From Solirubrobacterales bacterium (GTDB lineage: Bacteria > Actinomycetota > Thermoleophilia > Solirubrobacterales > Solirubrobacteraceae), in assembly GCA_027449125.1 (NCBI GenBank), contig DAIDME010000087.1, positions 1-47,784 of the forward strand: a DNA stretch of 47,784 nt, written 5' to 3'. Made by a program: the position numbers and the translations under genes. Positions 9,449-22,053 of the stretch are shown piece after piece (position 1 is the first letter of the stretch; each line of letters starts with the position of its first letter). A model generated the notes under the pieces. The model was given only the letters and a program-made list of their open reading frames with translations, was not told the DNA's origin and made no database searches.

Positions 9449-10395
9449 TGCGCGACGATCGTAGCGATTGCCTGCCCATCCGCCAAAGGTTGTGGCTCTC
9501 CGATCCGGCCCTCGGTTGCGATCGCCCAGAGCGTCACCAGCCAGGTGAAGGTCGCCATGCAGACGTGCACCCAGACCATCTCCGCGGGCAGCTTGAGCTC
9601 GTACTGGACAGCGCCGATCAGCCCCTGGGCGGCGAGCAGGATGCCGAGCACCGTCAGCGGCTCGAGCGGGTTGAGGGCACCACCGCTGCGGGCGCGCTTG
9701 AGCAGCCAGACGAGGATCGTGCACACCCCGAACAGAGCCGCCGCCGTGGCGTGCAGGTTGACAGCCCACTGAAGCGTCCCCGGCCCCTCGATCGTCAGTC
9801 GCTTGATCACCTGGCCGACGTGGCCGCCCGAGTGCGGCCCGGCTGCCGTTGCGGCCGTGCCGGCAAAGAGCGTGAGCGCCGCGAGCACGCCGAGCCCCCG
9901 CACCGACCACACGAGCAGCCGGTCCCCGCTGCGCGGGCGGGCGCCCCGCGGGAAGGTGGCGCGCCACGCCAGCCAGAAGGTGGGAATCAGGATCACCATC
10001 GAAAGCAGGAAGTGAGCCATGACGAAGCCGGGGGCGAGCTTCGAGAGCACCGTGAAGCCACCCAACACCGCCTGCGCGACCACGCCGAGCGGGAGCAGCA
10101 GCGACAGCCACATGAGCTCACGGTCGAAGGGACGTCGCGTCAGCGACATCAGGAATACCACGCCGGTGATGACGCCGACGACCCCGGCGACCATGCGGTT
10201 GGAGAACTCGATCAGCGGGTGAATCCCGAGCGGTGGGTAGATGTGCCCGTAGCAGCGCGGCCAGGTGGGACAGCCCAGGCCCGAGTCGGTCAGCCGCACG
10301 GCCGCGCCGGTGAAGACGATCAGCGCCAGCGTCGCGAGCGCGACGTAGGCCGCCCTGCGGAACTGGGTCTCGCTGACAGCCAGGCGGTCGCGCAT
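9421..10395 (-). CDS. ctaA: Heme A synthase, COX15/CtaA family
   Basis: This integral membrane enzyme oxidises the C8 methyl of heme O to make heme A for aa3-type cytochrome oxidases. The 324-residue protein has about eight transmembrane helices. Family motifs are GCPTWPRCYG after helix 1, the HPLIEFSNRM segment with a heme-ligand His and Glu, and a second half with similar His positions (VMAHFLLS, WAVNLHATAA, WVHVCMATF). The start at 10395 lies 14 bases from the downstream end of the epimerase gene. With the heme operon at 18-27 kb it shows an aerobic respiratory lifestyle. Confidence 0.92.
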   Translation of the reverse strand: MRDRLAVSETQFRRAAYVALATLALIVFTGAAVRLTDSGLGCPTWPRCYGHIYPPLGIHPLIEFSNRMVAGVVGVITGVVFLMSLTRRPFDRELMWLSLLLPLGVVAQAVLGGFTVLSKLAPGFVMAHFLLSMVILIPTFWLAWRATFPRGARPRSGDRLLVWSVRGLGVLAALTLFAGTAATAAGPHSGGHVGQVIKRLTIEGPGTLQWAVNLHATAAALFGVCTILVWLLKRARSGGALNPLEPLTVLGILLAAQGLIGAVQYELKLPAEMVWVHVCMATFTWLVTLWAIATEGRIGEPQPLADGQAIATIVAQWSQSVPAS

Positions 10396-10409
10396 GCCTG
10401 CCGGTGATG

Positions 10410-10967
10410 CTAGGCGATCGGTGGCCTGCGCGAGCCGATCGCGAGCGCCGCCAGCGTGGGCGCGTCGCGGTCACGCGCGGAGGCGATCAGCCGCTGCGCC
10501 GGCAGCGGCCAGTCGACGCCGACGTCGGGGTCGTCGTAGCGGAAGCCCTGCTCCGCTGCGGGGTCGTAGTAGGAGGAGACCTTGTAGGTCACGTCGGCCA
10601 GCTCGCTGAGCACGCAGAAGCCGTGCGCGAAGCCGTCGGGCACGAGCAGCTGGCGGTGATCCTCGTCGTCGAGCCGGTAACCCTCCCACTGGCCGAACGT
10701 GCGCGAGCCGGGGCGGATGTCAACCACCACGTCGAAGATCGCGCCGCGTGCGCAGCGCACGAGCTTCGCCTGCCCGGGCTGGAAGTGCATGCCGCGCACG
10801 ATCGCCTCCCGCGAGCGCGAATGGTTGTCCTGCACGAACCCGAGCGCAGGGTCGACGTGGGCGAGCGCGTCGGCGCGGAAGCTCTCCAGGAAGAAGCCGC
10901 GCTCGTCGCCGAAGACGCGCGGCGTGAGCAGCAGCGGCCCGTCCAACCGCGTCGCGATGATCTCCAT
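10410..10967 (-). CDS. rfbC: dTDP-4-dehydrorhamnose 3,5-epimerase family protein
   Basis: This is a cupin-fold epimerase of 185 residues that normally converts dTDP-4-keto-6-deoxyglucose to the L-rhamnose precursor. Motifs include DERGFFLESF for dTDP binding, RGMHFQ with the base His61, VVDIRPGS, and VPDGFAHGFCVL. Only one other sugar-nucleotide gene lies next to it and rfbA, rfbB and rfbD are absent from the window, so the exact product is not certain. It starts 11 bases after the stop of the epimerase, so the two are probably co-transcribed. Confidence 0.88.
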   Translation of the reverse strand: MEIIATRLDGPLLLTPRVFGDERGFFLESFRADALAHVDPALGFVQDNHSRSREAIVRGMHFQPGQAKLVRCARGAIFDVVVDIRPGSRTFGQWEGYRLDDEDHRQLLVPDGFAHGFCVLSELADVTYKVSSYYDPAAEQGFRYDDPDVGVDWPLPAQRLIASARDRDAPTLAALAIGSRRPPIA

Positions 10968-10978
10968 GGACCGAGAAT

Positions 10979-11917
10979 CTAGAGCAGGCCGGAGAGGATA
11001 CGGTCGAGCCCGTCGCGAAGCGTGGTTCGTGGCGTCCAGCCAAGCTCGGTGCGCGCGCGGCGCACGTCAAGGCAGCTGCGGCTCACCTCCCCTGCGCGAG
11101 CCGGCAGGAAATCCGGCGCTGCCAGGCGCAGCCCGCGGTCAGCGCCTGCGGCGCCCAGCTCCCGCACGAGATCGAGCACCGAGGTCTCCTGTCCCCAGCC
11201 GATGTTCAGCGCCCCCGTGATGTCGGACTGCGCGGCCAGCAGGTTGGCGGTCACCACGTCGCCCACCTCGACCCAGTCGCGCGTCTGGTGGCCGTCGCCG
11301 AAGATGCGCGGCGTCGTGCCGTCCATCAGGCAGCCGCAGAATATCGCCACCACGCCGGCCTCGCCGTGCACGTCCTGACGAGGGCCGTAGACGTTGCCGT
11401 AGCGCAGCGACACCGTGGAGAGCCCGTGCAGGCGCGTGTAGAGCGCGAAGTAGCCTTCGGCCGCGTGCTTGCTCTGACCGTATGGCGCCAGTGGGCGCAC
11501 CGGATGCTCCTCAGGGGTGGGCAGCAGCTCCGCGTCTCCGTACAGACCGCCGCCGGTGGAGGTGTTCACGACGCGGCGAGCACCGTGCTCGAGCGCGGCG
11601 GCGAGCACGTTGATCGTGCCGCCGACGTTCACGTCGGCATCGGCGCGAGGGTCATCGACCGAGCTGCGCACGTCGATCTGCGCCGCCAGGTGAAAGACCA
11701 GCGCAGGCCGCACCTGCGCGAACACCGCGCCGAGCGCCTCGGCGTCGCGCACGTCAACGCGGTGCAGTACCGCGCCGGCAGCGGTGGCGGCGGCCAGGTT
11801 CTCGGCCTTACCGGTCTTCAGATTGTCGATCACGGCGACCTGGTCGCCGCGCGCGATCAGCGCGTCGACCAGGTTCGAGCCGATGAAGCCGGCACCTCCC
11901 GTCACGATGCAGTCCAC
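10979..11917 (-). CDS. NAD-dependent nucleotide-sugar epimerase/dehydratase (GalE-like)
   Basis: This is an extended short-chain dehydrogenase of 312 residues acting on UDP- or dTDP-sugars. The NAD-binding GGAGFIGSNL motif is at 7-16, and the catalytic Tyr146 and Lys150 are in YGQSK. The TSTGGGLYGDAE segment and the RYGNVYGPRQ motif place it near UDP-glucose 4-epimerases. It is followed by the rfbC-like epimerase, suggesting a cell-surface polysaccharide role. Substrate specificity is inferred, not shown. Confidence 0.88.
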   Translation of the reverse strand: MDCIVTGGAGFIGSNLVDALIARGDQVAVIDNLKTGKAENLAAATAAGAVLHRVDVRDAEALGAVFAQVRPALVFHLAAQIDVRSSVDDPRADADVNVGGTINVLAAALEHGARRVVNTSTGGGLYGDAELLPTPEEHPVRPLAPYGQSKHAAEGYFALYTRLHGLSTVSLRYGNVYGPRQDVHGEAGVVAIFCGCLMDGTTPRIFGDGHQTRDWVEVGDVVTANLLAAQSDITGALNIGWGQETSVLDLVRELGAAGADRGLRLAAPDFLPARAGEVSRSCLDVRRARTELGWTPRTTLRDGLDRILSGLL

Positions 11918-11943
11918 ATGAGCTCCTCTCGCGCGAGCCCGCG

Positions 11944-13020
11944 CTAGTTGTTCTTGAAGGCGTAGAAGTCAGGTTTGCGCCTGCCATCCTGCTGGATCAA
12001 CCCGCAGGCGTCGAGCGGCAGCTGGTCACGCACGCTCGCCCAGCCGAGGGCATAGATGTAGCCGGCCCTGTGCGCCGTGACCAGCGCATCCCTGACCCAC
12101 CTGGCCGCCACCGACGGCGGCGACACGTAGAAGCTGAACATCTGGTTCGGCGCTGTGGGCACGCAGAACTGCGAGAGGAACAGCGGCAGCGGGCGGCCGA
12201 AGTAGGTTCTGGTCCAGCCCTCCAGGCGCGGCAGGTCCGAGAACTGCACCTCACCGTAAGGCGATGGCGCGGCACCGAACAGCGGCACCGTGTAGCTGAA
12301 CGGATCCTGCCCGTACATGTCCAGGCGCGGCCGGCCACCGCCGGGCAGCACCATGTTCGCGATCCACTGCTGCGGGTCGAGCAGGCCCGCCGTGTAGGTG
12401 TCCCCGCCGATCACGACGTTCCTGCGGCTCACGCGCTCGAGCGCGCCGTAGGCGTCGTTGAGCATCTGTGCGTAGAGGTGTGGCGCTCGCTTCTGGGCCG
12501 CGGTCAGGCTGGTCTGGGTGTAGCGCGCCGGCGTCTCGGGCCGGAAGTTGCCCCTGCGGTTGGGCTCATCCCAGATCATCCAGAGGTGCACGCCCGGGTA
12601 CTCGCGCGCGGCGGCCTGGACGAACTGGGCGTAGGCTCGTGGGTCCCTGGGCGCCCACCCCATCCCGGCGTGACCGCCGTCCGCCCAGGCCGGGGCGTTG
12701 CTGACCGCGAGCAGCACACGCATCCTGTAGCGCCTGGCCTGCACGATCTCCTGAGCGATCTGCGCGGGCCAGCTGTAGGCGGGGTCCGACGGCGACGTCG
12801 GATCCGCCGGCTTGGTCAGGGCCACCTCGTTCCAGTCGAGCGCCGTCTCGAAGATCTTCGCGCCGAGCGAGTGGTAGAGCGGGAACTGGCTGATCCCGCC
12901 GACGGTGGGCGGCCCCCAGACCGCCTTCTGAAAGGCGCTTGCGCCAGCGGGCGCGAGCGCCGCCACGAACGCCGCGACCAGGGCGAGCGCCGCGGCCAGG
13001 CGCAAGAGTGCTCTGCACAT
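11944..13020 (-). CDS. Secreted glycoside hydrolase-like TIM-barrel protein
   Basis: This is a predicted secreted protein of 358 residues. The signal peptide covers about 1-29 (hydrophobic core LAAALALVAAFVAAL, cleavage near AGASA). The rest resembles clan A glycoside hydrolases (GH39/GH5-like), with VLLAVSNAPAWA and the acid/base motif HLWMIWDEPN containing Glu152. The expected nucleophile Glu on strand 7 reads FLSQFCVP, with Gln284, so activity may be altered or lost. The ATG at 13020 was chosen because the signal peptide follows at once; the longer frame to 13629 covers the dtd and GNAT genes. It sits with sugar-nucleotide genes, fitting a wall or exopolysaccharide role. Confidence 0.8.
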   Translation of the reverse strand: MCRALLRLAAALALVAAFVAALAPAGASAFQKAVWGPPTVGGISQFPLYHSLGAKIFETALDWNEVALTKPADPTSPSDPAYSWPAQIAQEIVQARRYRMRVLLAVSNAPAWADGGHAGMGWAPRDPRAYAQFVQAAAREYPGVHLWMIWDEPNRRGNFRPETPARYTQTSLTAAQKRAPHLYAQMLNDAYGALERVSRRNVVIGGDTYTAGLLDPQQWIANMVLPGGGRPRLDMYGQDPFSYTVPLFGAAPSPYGEVQFSDLPRLEGWTRTYFGRPLPLFLSQFCVPTAPNQMFSFYVSPPSVAARWVRDALVTAHRAGYIYALGWASVRDQLPLDACGLIQQDGRRKPDFYAFKNN

Positions 13021-13031
13021 CGGCGGCGATG

Positions 13032-13472
13032 TTAGACGGGCACCCTGAAGGAGCCTGGCGAGACGGGCGGCTGCTCGAGCAGGAGCGTCACGGGGCCGTC
13101 GTTGACGAGCGCAACCGCCATCTCCGCGCCGAAGCGCCCGCGCCTTGCGCCGGTCGCAGCGCAGAAGCGCTCGTACAGCGGCTCGGCGATCGGCGCCGGG
13201 GCCGCGTCGGTGTAGCTCGGGCGGTTGCCGCGCCGCGTATCGGCGTAGAGGGTGAACTGGCTGACGCACAGGAGCTCGCGGTCGGCGAGCGGCGCGTTCA
13301 TGCGGCCGTCGGCGTCGGCGAAGACCCGCAGGGCCAAGACTCTCGCGGCGAGGCGGTCGGCGTCCGCTGCGGTATCGGTGGGCGCGACCCCGAGCAGCAC
13401 CAGCAGGCCCGGGCCGATGCTCGCCAGAAGCTCGCCGTCCACCGAGACCGAGGCGCTGCTGACCCGCTGCAC
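13032..13472 (-). CDS. dtd: D-aminoacyl-tRNA deacylase
   Basis: This enzyme removes D-amino acids (and glycine from tRNA-Ala) mischarged on tRNA, protecting translation. The 146-residue protein has the two family motifs SQFTLYADTRRGNRPSY and NDGPVTLLLE. The usual N-terminus is MRAVVQRV or similar. Here the frame reads R-A-L-V-Q-R-V, preceded by CTG at 13484, so translation may begin at CTG 13484 rather than at GTG 13472. The GNAT gene stop (13481-13483) overlaps that point, so re-initiation coupling is likely. Confidence 0.92.
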   Translation of the reverse strand: MQRVSSASVSVDGELLASIGPGLLVLLGVAPTDTAADADRLAARVLALRVFADADGRMNAPLADRELLCVSQFTLYADTRRGNRPSYTDAAPAPIAEPLYERFCAATGARRGRFGAEMAVALVNDGPVTLLLEQPPVSPGSFRVPV

Positions 13473-13480
13473 GAGCGCCC

Positions 13481-13954
13481 TCAGAGCAGCTTCTCCATGG
13501 CGATGTGCTCGATCCCCGCCTCCACGAACTCGCGGCCGCGTGGCTCGTAGCCGGCCTGCTCGTAAAGCGCGCGCGCGTAGGTCTGCGCGTGCAGCAGGAT
13601 GTGTCTGGCGCCATGCGCGCGGGCTTCACTGTCGGTCGCGCGCAGCAGCGCGGCAGCGATGCCGCGGCGACGCGCGCTCGCCCTCACCGCCAGGCGGCTG
13701 AACTGGACCGTCTGCCCGACGAAGACCAGCCGGCAGGTCGCGACGATCTCCCCGTCCAGCACCGCCACCAGATGAAGCCCGGTGTGGTCACGACCGTCTC
13801 GTTCCTCGCGCGCGGGCACCCCCTGCTCGACGCAGAAGACCTCGTAGCGGAGCGCCAGCGCCGCGGCTAGCTCCCGCTCGCCCTCGAGCTGTCTGATCTC
13901 GAAGCCGGAATCGGAGTCGCTGCGACCGTGTTGCACTGGCCGAAAGCTTGTCAC
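13481..13954 (-). CDS. GNAT-family N-acetyltransferase (ElaA-like)
   Basis: This is a 157-residue acetyltransferase of the GNAT fold that moves acetyl from acetyl-CoA to an unknown amine. The ALALRYEVFCVEQGVP segment, the VATCRLVF strand and the acetyl-CoA loop RASARRRGIAAALL are visible, and it ends ILLHAQTYARALYEQAGYEP, as in ElaA-type proteins. It is the first gene of a minus-strand run that continues into dtd. A 204-base spacer separates it from the divergent helicase gene. Confidence 0.88.
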   Translation of the reverse strand: MTSFRPVQHGRSDSDSGFEIRQLEGERELAAALALRYEVFCVEQGVPAREERDGRDHTGLHLVAVLDGEIVATCRLVFVGQTVQFSRLAVRASARRRGIAAALLRATDSEARAHGARHILLHAQTYARALYEQAGYEPRGREFVEAGIEHIAMEKLL

Positions 13955-14158
13955 AAGGACAGACCCGCGAGCAGCGCCAGAGCGGGGCGCCCGGCGTGAC
14001 GCCGCACCGAGCTGTTATCCTTTGGCGCGTTGCTCGGGGTCGGAGTGGACGCTGGCCCCGGGTCGACCTCCAGCTCTCATCGCAAGCTCGAGAGCGCCAT
14101 CCGAGCCGTTTGGGTTACGCGCTGCGGCTCCTTCTACCACCTTCACAAATGCTCGTAG

Positions 14159-16783
<2,625 letters not shown>

Positions 16784-16861
16784 GGATCGGCGGACTGGAC
16801 GGTCGTACGAGACGCGTAGCACTCAGCTCATGCTCGGCGCGAGCCTGCCGATGGCAGCTAT

Positions 16862-18259
<1,398 letters not shown>

Positions 18260-18267
18260 GCGATCTG

Positions 18268-19032
18268 TCAGTACGCACTCGCGCCGAGCCAGCCGGCGAG
18301 CACGAGCCCAAGCACACAGATCACGACCTTGAGCAGCCGCACCGGCACCGCGCGCACCACGCGCGGGCCGAGGCGGCCGCCGAAGAAGAAGCCCACCGCA
18401 AGCGGCAGCGCCGCCCACCAGTTGACTGGACTCGCGAACGCGAAGATCGCCGCCGCCACCAGGTTGCTGAGCGCGAGACTGACGTTCTTGACCGCGTTCA
18501 AGCGCGCGAACGAGCCCACCAGCATCGCCTCGAACACCGCGATCATCATCACGCCCGCGCCTGCTCCGAAGTAGCCACCGTAAACCGTGACGAGCAGTGA
18601 GCCGGCCAGCGCCGCACGCGTCAGCCGGAGCTCGCTCTGGCGATGCTGGTCCGTCGGCACAACCGGTCTCGTCACCAGGACCGCCAGCGACGCACCCGCA
18701 ACCAGCCAGGGGACGATCAGCTTGAACGAGCCGCTCGGGGTGACGAGCAGCAGCCCGGCCCCCGCGGCACCGCCGAGCAGGCTGATCAGCACCAGCCACC
18801 GCAGCGACCGCCACTGGCCACCCAGCTCCGGCCCCGAGGCGGTCACCGAGCCCAGCCCGCTGAACACCAGCGCCACGGTGTTGGTGACGTTCGCGCCGAC
18901 CGGCGAGAGCCCGGCCAAGAGCAGCGCCGGGTAGCTGACCAGCGAGGCCAGGCCGGTGACGCAGCCCACCAACCCCGCGCCGACACCAGCGAGCACCAGC
19001 AGCACGGCCTCCAGAGCCAGCGCCGGGGTCAC
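18268..19032 (-). CDS. TauE/SafE (TSUP) family sulfite/anion permease
   Basis: This is a polytopic membrane protein of 254 residues with about eight hydrophobic segments in two similar halves. Typical TSUP features are the N-terminal GLVGCVTGLASLVSYPALLLAG and the YGGYFGAGAGVMMIAVF segment of the second half. Such permeases export sulfite, sulfoacetate or other small anions. It is the last gene of the long heme operon, and its ATG overlaps the birA stop by 4 bases. The link to siroheme (the cofactor of sulfite reductase) is suggestive but unproven. Confidence 0.88.
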   Translation of the reverse strand: MTPALALEAVLLVLAGVGAGLVGCVTGLASLVSYPALLLAGLSPVGANVTNTVALVFSGLGSVTASGPELGGQWRSLRWLVLISLLGGAAGAGLLLVTPSGSFKLIVPWLVAGASLAVLVTRPVVPTDQHRQSELRLTRAALAGSLLVTVYGGYFGAGAGVMMIAVFEAMLVGSFARLNAVKNVSLALSNLVAAAIFAFASPVNWWAALPLAVGFFFGGRLGPRVVRAVPVRLLKVVICVLGLVLAGWLGASAY

Positions 19033-19742
19033 TGCTCATCCGCGCCGAGGTGGACCTCGCCGGCGTCCAGGGCGACGGTGCCCCCGTCTGCACAGGCGAC
19101 CAGCAGCCTTCCGTGGCTGTCGATGCCCGCCCCGGTCCCCACGCCTGATTCCCAGCGCACGGGCCGGCCGCGCAGCGCGTCACGGGCGCGGACCGCGTCC
19201 AGCGTGACCTCAGCCGGAGCCGCCAGCCAGTGTTCGATGCTCGCGCACAGGCGCTCGAGCGTCGGCTCGAGATCCCCCGGCGCGAGCGCGAGCGTGGCCG
19301 CCCGCTCGCGCACGCCGCGCGGCAGCTGACTGAGCTCGACTGCGACGTTGAGGCCGACTCCGAGGACGGCCCAGTCTTCCTGCGGGCGGCCCTCAACGAG
19401 GATCCCGGCGACCTTGCGCCGGTCCATCAGCACATCATTTGGCCACTTGAGGCGCGCGCGTGCGCCGCACAGAGCCGCAACGGCAACCCCGGCGGTGAGT
19501 GAGAGCAGCGGCGATGGCTCGCGGATCACCCAGGAGCAGACCAGCGCCGCACCCGGCGGCGCGTGCCAGTCACGGCCCTGCCGCCCACGCCCGGCCGTCT
19601 GCTCGCGGGCCGTCACCAGCGTGCCGTGAGCCGCACCGCCCGCCGCCAGCTCGCGCGCCACACGGTTTGTGGAGTCGGTCACGCGCAGGTGCACGCGCGG
19701 GCGGCCGAGACGGGCCGCGCGCGAGGTCGCGGTGGCCGTCAC
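19029..19742 (-). CDS. birA: Biotin--[acetyl-CoA-carboxylase] ligase, no DNA-binding domain
   Basis: This enzyme activates biotin with ATP and attaches it to the carrier lysine of biotin carboxylases. The 237-residue protein has the ATP/biotin loop GRGRQGRDWHAPPGA, the KWPNDV motif, the RKVAGILVEG strand and a C-terminal cap domain. It lacks the N-terminal winged helix of E. coli BirA, so it should be a group I ligase with no repressor role. It overlaps both neighbours by 4 bases within the long minus-strand operon. Confidence 0.92.
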   Translation of the reverse strand: MTATATSRAARLGRPRVHLRVTDSTNRVARELAAGGAAHGTLVTAREQTAGRGRQGRDWHAPPGAALVCSWVIREPSPLLSLTAGVAVAALCGARARLKWPNDVLMDRRKVAGILVEGRPQEDWAVLGVGLNVAVELSQLPRGVRERAATLALAPGDLEPTLERLCASIEHWLAAPAEVTLDAVRARDALRGRPVRWESGVGTGAGIDSHGRLLVACADGGTVALDAGEVHLGADEQ

Positions 19743-20572
19743 GCGCCGGCTCCGACTCTGATCTGCACCTGGTCCCCCACCCGCAGACCGATGCCGGCCG
19801 CGGCGCTGCCGCCGTTCACGGCGATCGCAAGCCTGGCCGCCGAGTCCAGGAAGACGAGCGCCCGTCCCGGTGCGACGTCGGCAAATGTGCGCGCCACGGT
19901 CGCCGTCTGCTCCGCACCGGACGGAGGCAGGATCCGTACGCCGTCACCCGACTCGAGCCCGAGCGCGCGCAGATCCTCCGCACCGGCCTGGAGCTGGACG
20001 TTGCCGAAGCCATCGACGCCGCCTACTGCCACCGTCAGCACACCTCCGCGAAGCTGCGGCACAACGCTCGCCAAACGCGCCAGCGCGTCGCAGTCCAGTG
20101 TGTCGCCGGCCCGCGCGAGCGGCTCGCCGGCGGCGAGATGAGCTGCCACCGGGGCGAACAGGTCGCGCCCGTGGAACGTCGCGGAAAGCGGCTCGAGCCG
20201 CCAGCGTGAGCGCGAGATCTCGACCGCCCGGACGGCGCCGCCGCTCGCCTCCGCGGCCGGCCACAGGAGGCCGTTGTCGGGGCCGATGAAGATGCGGCCG
20301 TCCCAGGTCTCGAGCGCGACCGCGCGGCGCTCGCTGCCGACCGTCGGATCGACGATCGCGACGTGCACGCCGACCGGTGTGTACGGCATCGCCTGCGCGA
20401 GTGTGATCGCCCCGCCCCGGACGTCCTGGCGAGCCACGCCGTGGCCGAGGTCGATGACACGCGCCTGCGGGCAGATCCCCGCAACCACAGCGTGCAGCAC
20501 CCCGACGAAGCTGTCTGACAATCCGTAGTCAGTCAGCAGCGTGACCAGCGGCGGATCGGTGACCTGGCTCAC
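19739..20572 (-). CDS. SAM hydroxide adenosyltransferase (DUF62 family)
   Basis: Members of this family use water to split S-adenosyl-methionine into adenosine and L-methionine, and are related to the fluorinase and chlorinase enzymes. The 277-residue protein has the family motifs LLTDYGLSDSFVGVLH, the VHVAIVDPTVGSERRA loop, FIGPDNGLL, and FHGRDLFAPVAAHLA. It overlaps the cobA-hemD stop by 4 bases, directly after a gene for a SAM-dependent methyltransferase, so it might adjust SAM or product levels in that pathway. That link is inference. Confidence 0.88.
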   Translation of the reverse strand: MSQVTDPPLVTLLTDYGLSDSFVGVLHAVVAGICPQARVIDLGHGVARQDVRGGAITLAQAMPYTPVGVHVAIVDPTVGSERRAVALETWDGRIFIGPDNGLLWPAAEASGGAVRAVEISRSRWRLEPLSATFHGRDLFAPVAAHLAAGEPLARAGDTLDCDALARLASVVPQLRGGVLTVAVGGVDGFGNVQLQAGAEDLRALGLESGDGVRILPPSGAEQTATVARTFADVAPGRALVFLDSAARLAIAVNGGSAAAGIGLRVGDQVQIRVGAGA

Positions 20573-22053
20573 GCGCGGATGAGCGCGTCGATCAGTCCGT
20601 CGGTGTCGTGATTGGTTGCCTGGACATCAGGACTCAGACCACACGCGCACAGTTCGGCGCTCGTAACCGGGCCGATGCTCGCGACCCGTGGCCGCGCGGG
20701 CCCACGGGCGAGCCACGCCTGCGCCCCGCCCGCCGCCGCCAGGAAGTTGCGCACGGTCGACGCCGAGGTGAAGGTTATGTAGTCGGCCGCGGCGACGGCC
20801 TCGACCGTCTCCTCGTCCAGCGGCTCGACAACTGTTTCGTAGACGGCGACGACGTCAACCTCCGCGCCGCGAGCCCTGAGCGCGTCGGGCACGATGTCGC
20901 GAGCCTCGCGCGCGCGAGCGACGAGCGCCCGTGACACCGGCACGTCGCCGAGCGCGGCCGCGAGCGCCTCGCCAACCGCCTGCGCCGGCACCACGTCGGC
21001 GCGGATTCCTCGCTCGAGCAGGGCCCGTGCCGTCGCCGGGCCGATCGCCGCTACCCTCGCGGCGCTCGGCGGCGGGAACGCACGGGCGTCCCGGCCAGCC
21101 GCACCAAGCCGCTCGAACAGCGCCGCGACGCCGGTCGGGCTCGTGAAACAGATCAGGTCGTATGCATCCAGGTCCGGCGGCGGACCGGGCAACGTCTCGG
21201 TACTGATCACGGGCGCGACGAGAACCTCGGCGCCCAGCGCGCCCAGCCGCTCGGCCAAGCGCGACGCCTGCTCGCGCGCACGCGTCACAGCGACCTTGAC
21301 CCCGTGCAGCGGGCGGCTCTCCAGCCACTGGAGCTGAGCTCGCAGTTCCACGACCGGACCGATGATCGCAACCGCAGGGGCTCTTACGCCCGCCTCCGCG
21401 GCCGCTCGGGCGAGCGTGGCGAGCGTGGCCACGACGGTGCGCTGGCCGGCCATCGTGCCGCGCTCAACGACCGCGGCCGGCTCGTCGGGCGCGCGCCCCG
21501 CGGCGATCAGGCGAGAGGCGATGGCCCCCAGCTGGCGGACCCCCATGTAGACCACCAGCGTGCCCGGAAAGGCCGCAAGCGCCTTCCAGTCAAGCGCCGA
21601 GTCAGGCTTGTCCGGATCCTCGTGGCCGGTCAGAAACGCGACCGAGCTGGCCAGATCACGGTGGGTGACCGGTATCCCCGCATACGCGCTGGCGGCGATG
21701 CCGGCCGTGACGCCGGGCACCACCTCGAAGCTGACGCCGGCCTCCCTGAGCGCTTCGGCCTCCTCGCCGCCGCGCCCGAAGACGAACGGATCGCCTCCCT
21801 TGAGCCGGACCACGACGGTGCCCTTGCGGCCGTAGTCGACGAGCATGCTGGTGATCTCCGACTGCGGCACCTGCTCACCGCCGCCCTGCTTGCCCGCGTA
21901 GATCAACCGGGCGTCCGGCCGGGCGCCATCCAGCGCGGTGACCGGGATCAGGCGGTCGTGGATGATGACGTCCGCCGCCGCGATCAGCTCGCGCGCCCGC
22001 ACGGTCATCAGGCCTGGGTCGCCGGGGCCCGCTCCCACGAGGTAGACGGTCAT
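20569..22053 (-). CDS. cobA-hemD: Fused uroporphyrinogen-III C-methyltransferase / uroporphyrinogen-III synthase
   Basis: This is a bifunctional cytosolic protein of 494 residues. Residues 1-245 form the SUMT (CobA) domain with VGAGPGDPGLMT, VRLKGGDPFVFGRGGEEAEAL and VVPGVTAGIAA; it methylates uroporphyrinogen III to precorrin-2 using SAM. Residues 255-494 form the HemD domain, which closes hydroxymethylbilane to uroporphyrinogen III (TRAREQASRLAERL, CFTSPTGVAALFE, ITFTSASTVRNFL). The fusion would pass product straight to the methylase. The missing siroheme step, precorrin-2 dehydrogenase, is coded at 33544-34284. It overlaps hemC and the DUF62 gene by 4 bases each. Confidence 0.95.
   Translation of the reverse strand: MTVYLVGAGPGDPGLMTVRARELIAAADVIIHDRLIPVTALDGARPDARLIYAGKQGGGEQVPQSEITSMLVDYGRKGTVVVRLKGGDPFVFGRGGEEAEALREAGVSFEVVPGVTAGIAASAYAGIPVTHRDLASSVAFLTGHEDPDKPDSALDWKALAAFPGTLVVYMGVRQLGAIASRLIAAGRAPDEPAAVVERGTMAGQRTVVATLATLARAAAEAGVRAPAVAIIGPVVELRAQLQWLESRPLHGVKVAVTRAREQASRLAERLGALGAEVLVAPVISTETLPGPPPDLDAYDLICFTSPTGVAALFERLGAAGRDARAFPPPSAARVAAIGPATARALLERGIRADVVPAQAVGEALAAALGDVPVSRALVARAREARDIVPDALRARGAEVDVVAVYETVVEPLDEETVEAVAAADYITFTSASTVRNFLAAAGGAQAWLARGPARPRVASIGPVTSAELCACGLSPDVQATNHDTDGLIDALIRA

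Noticed and set aside
12070-13035. Long plus-strand frame opposite the glycosidase gene
   Set aside because: Composition is typical of an antisense GC-rich shadow and no family motif is seen.
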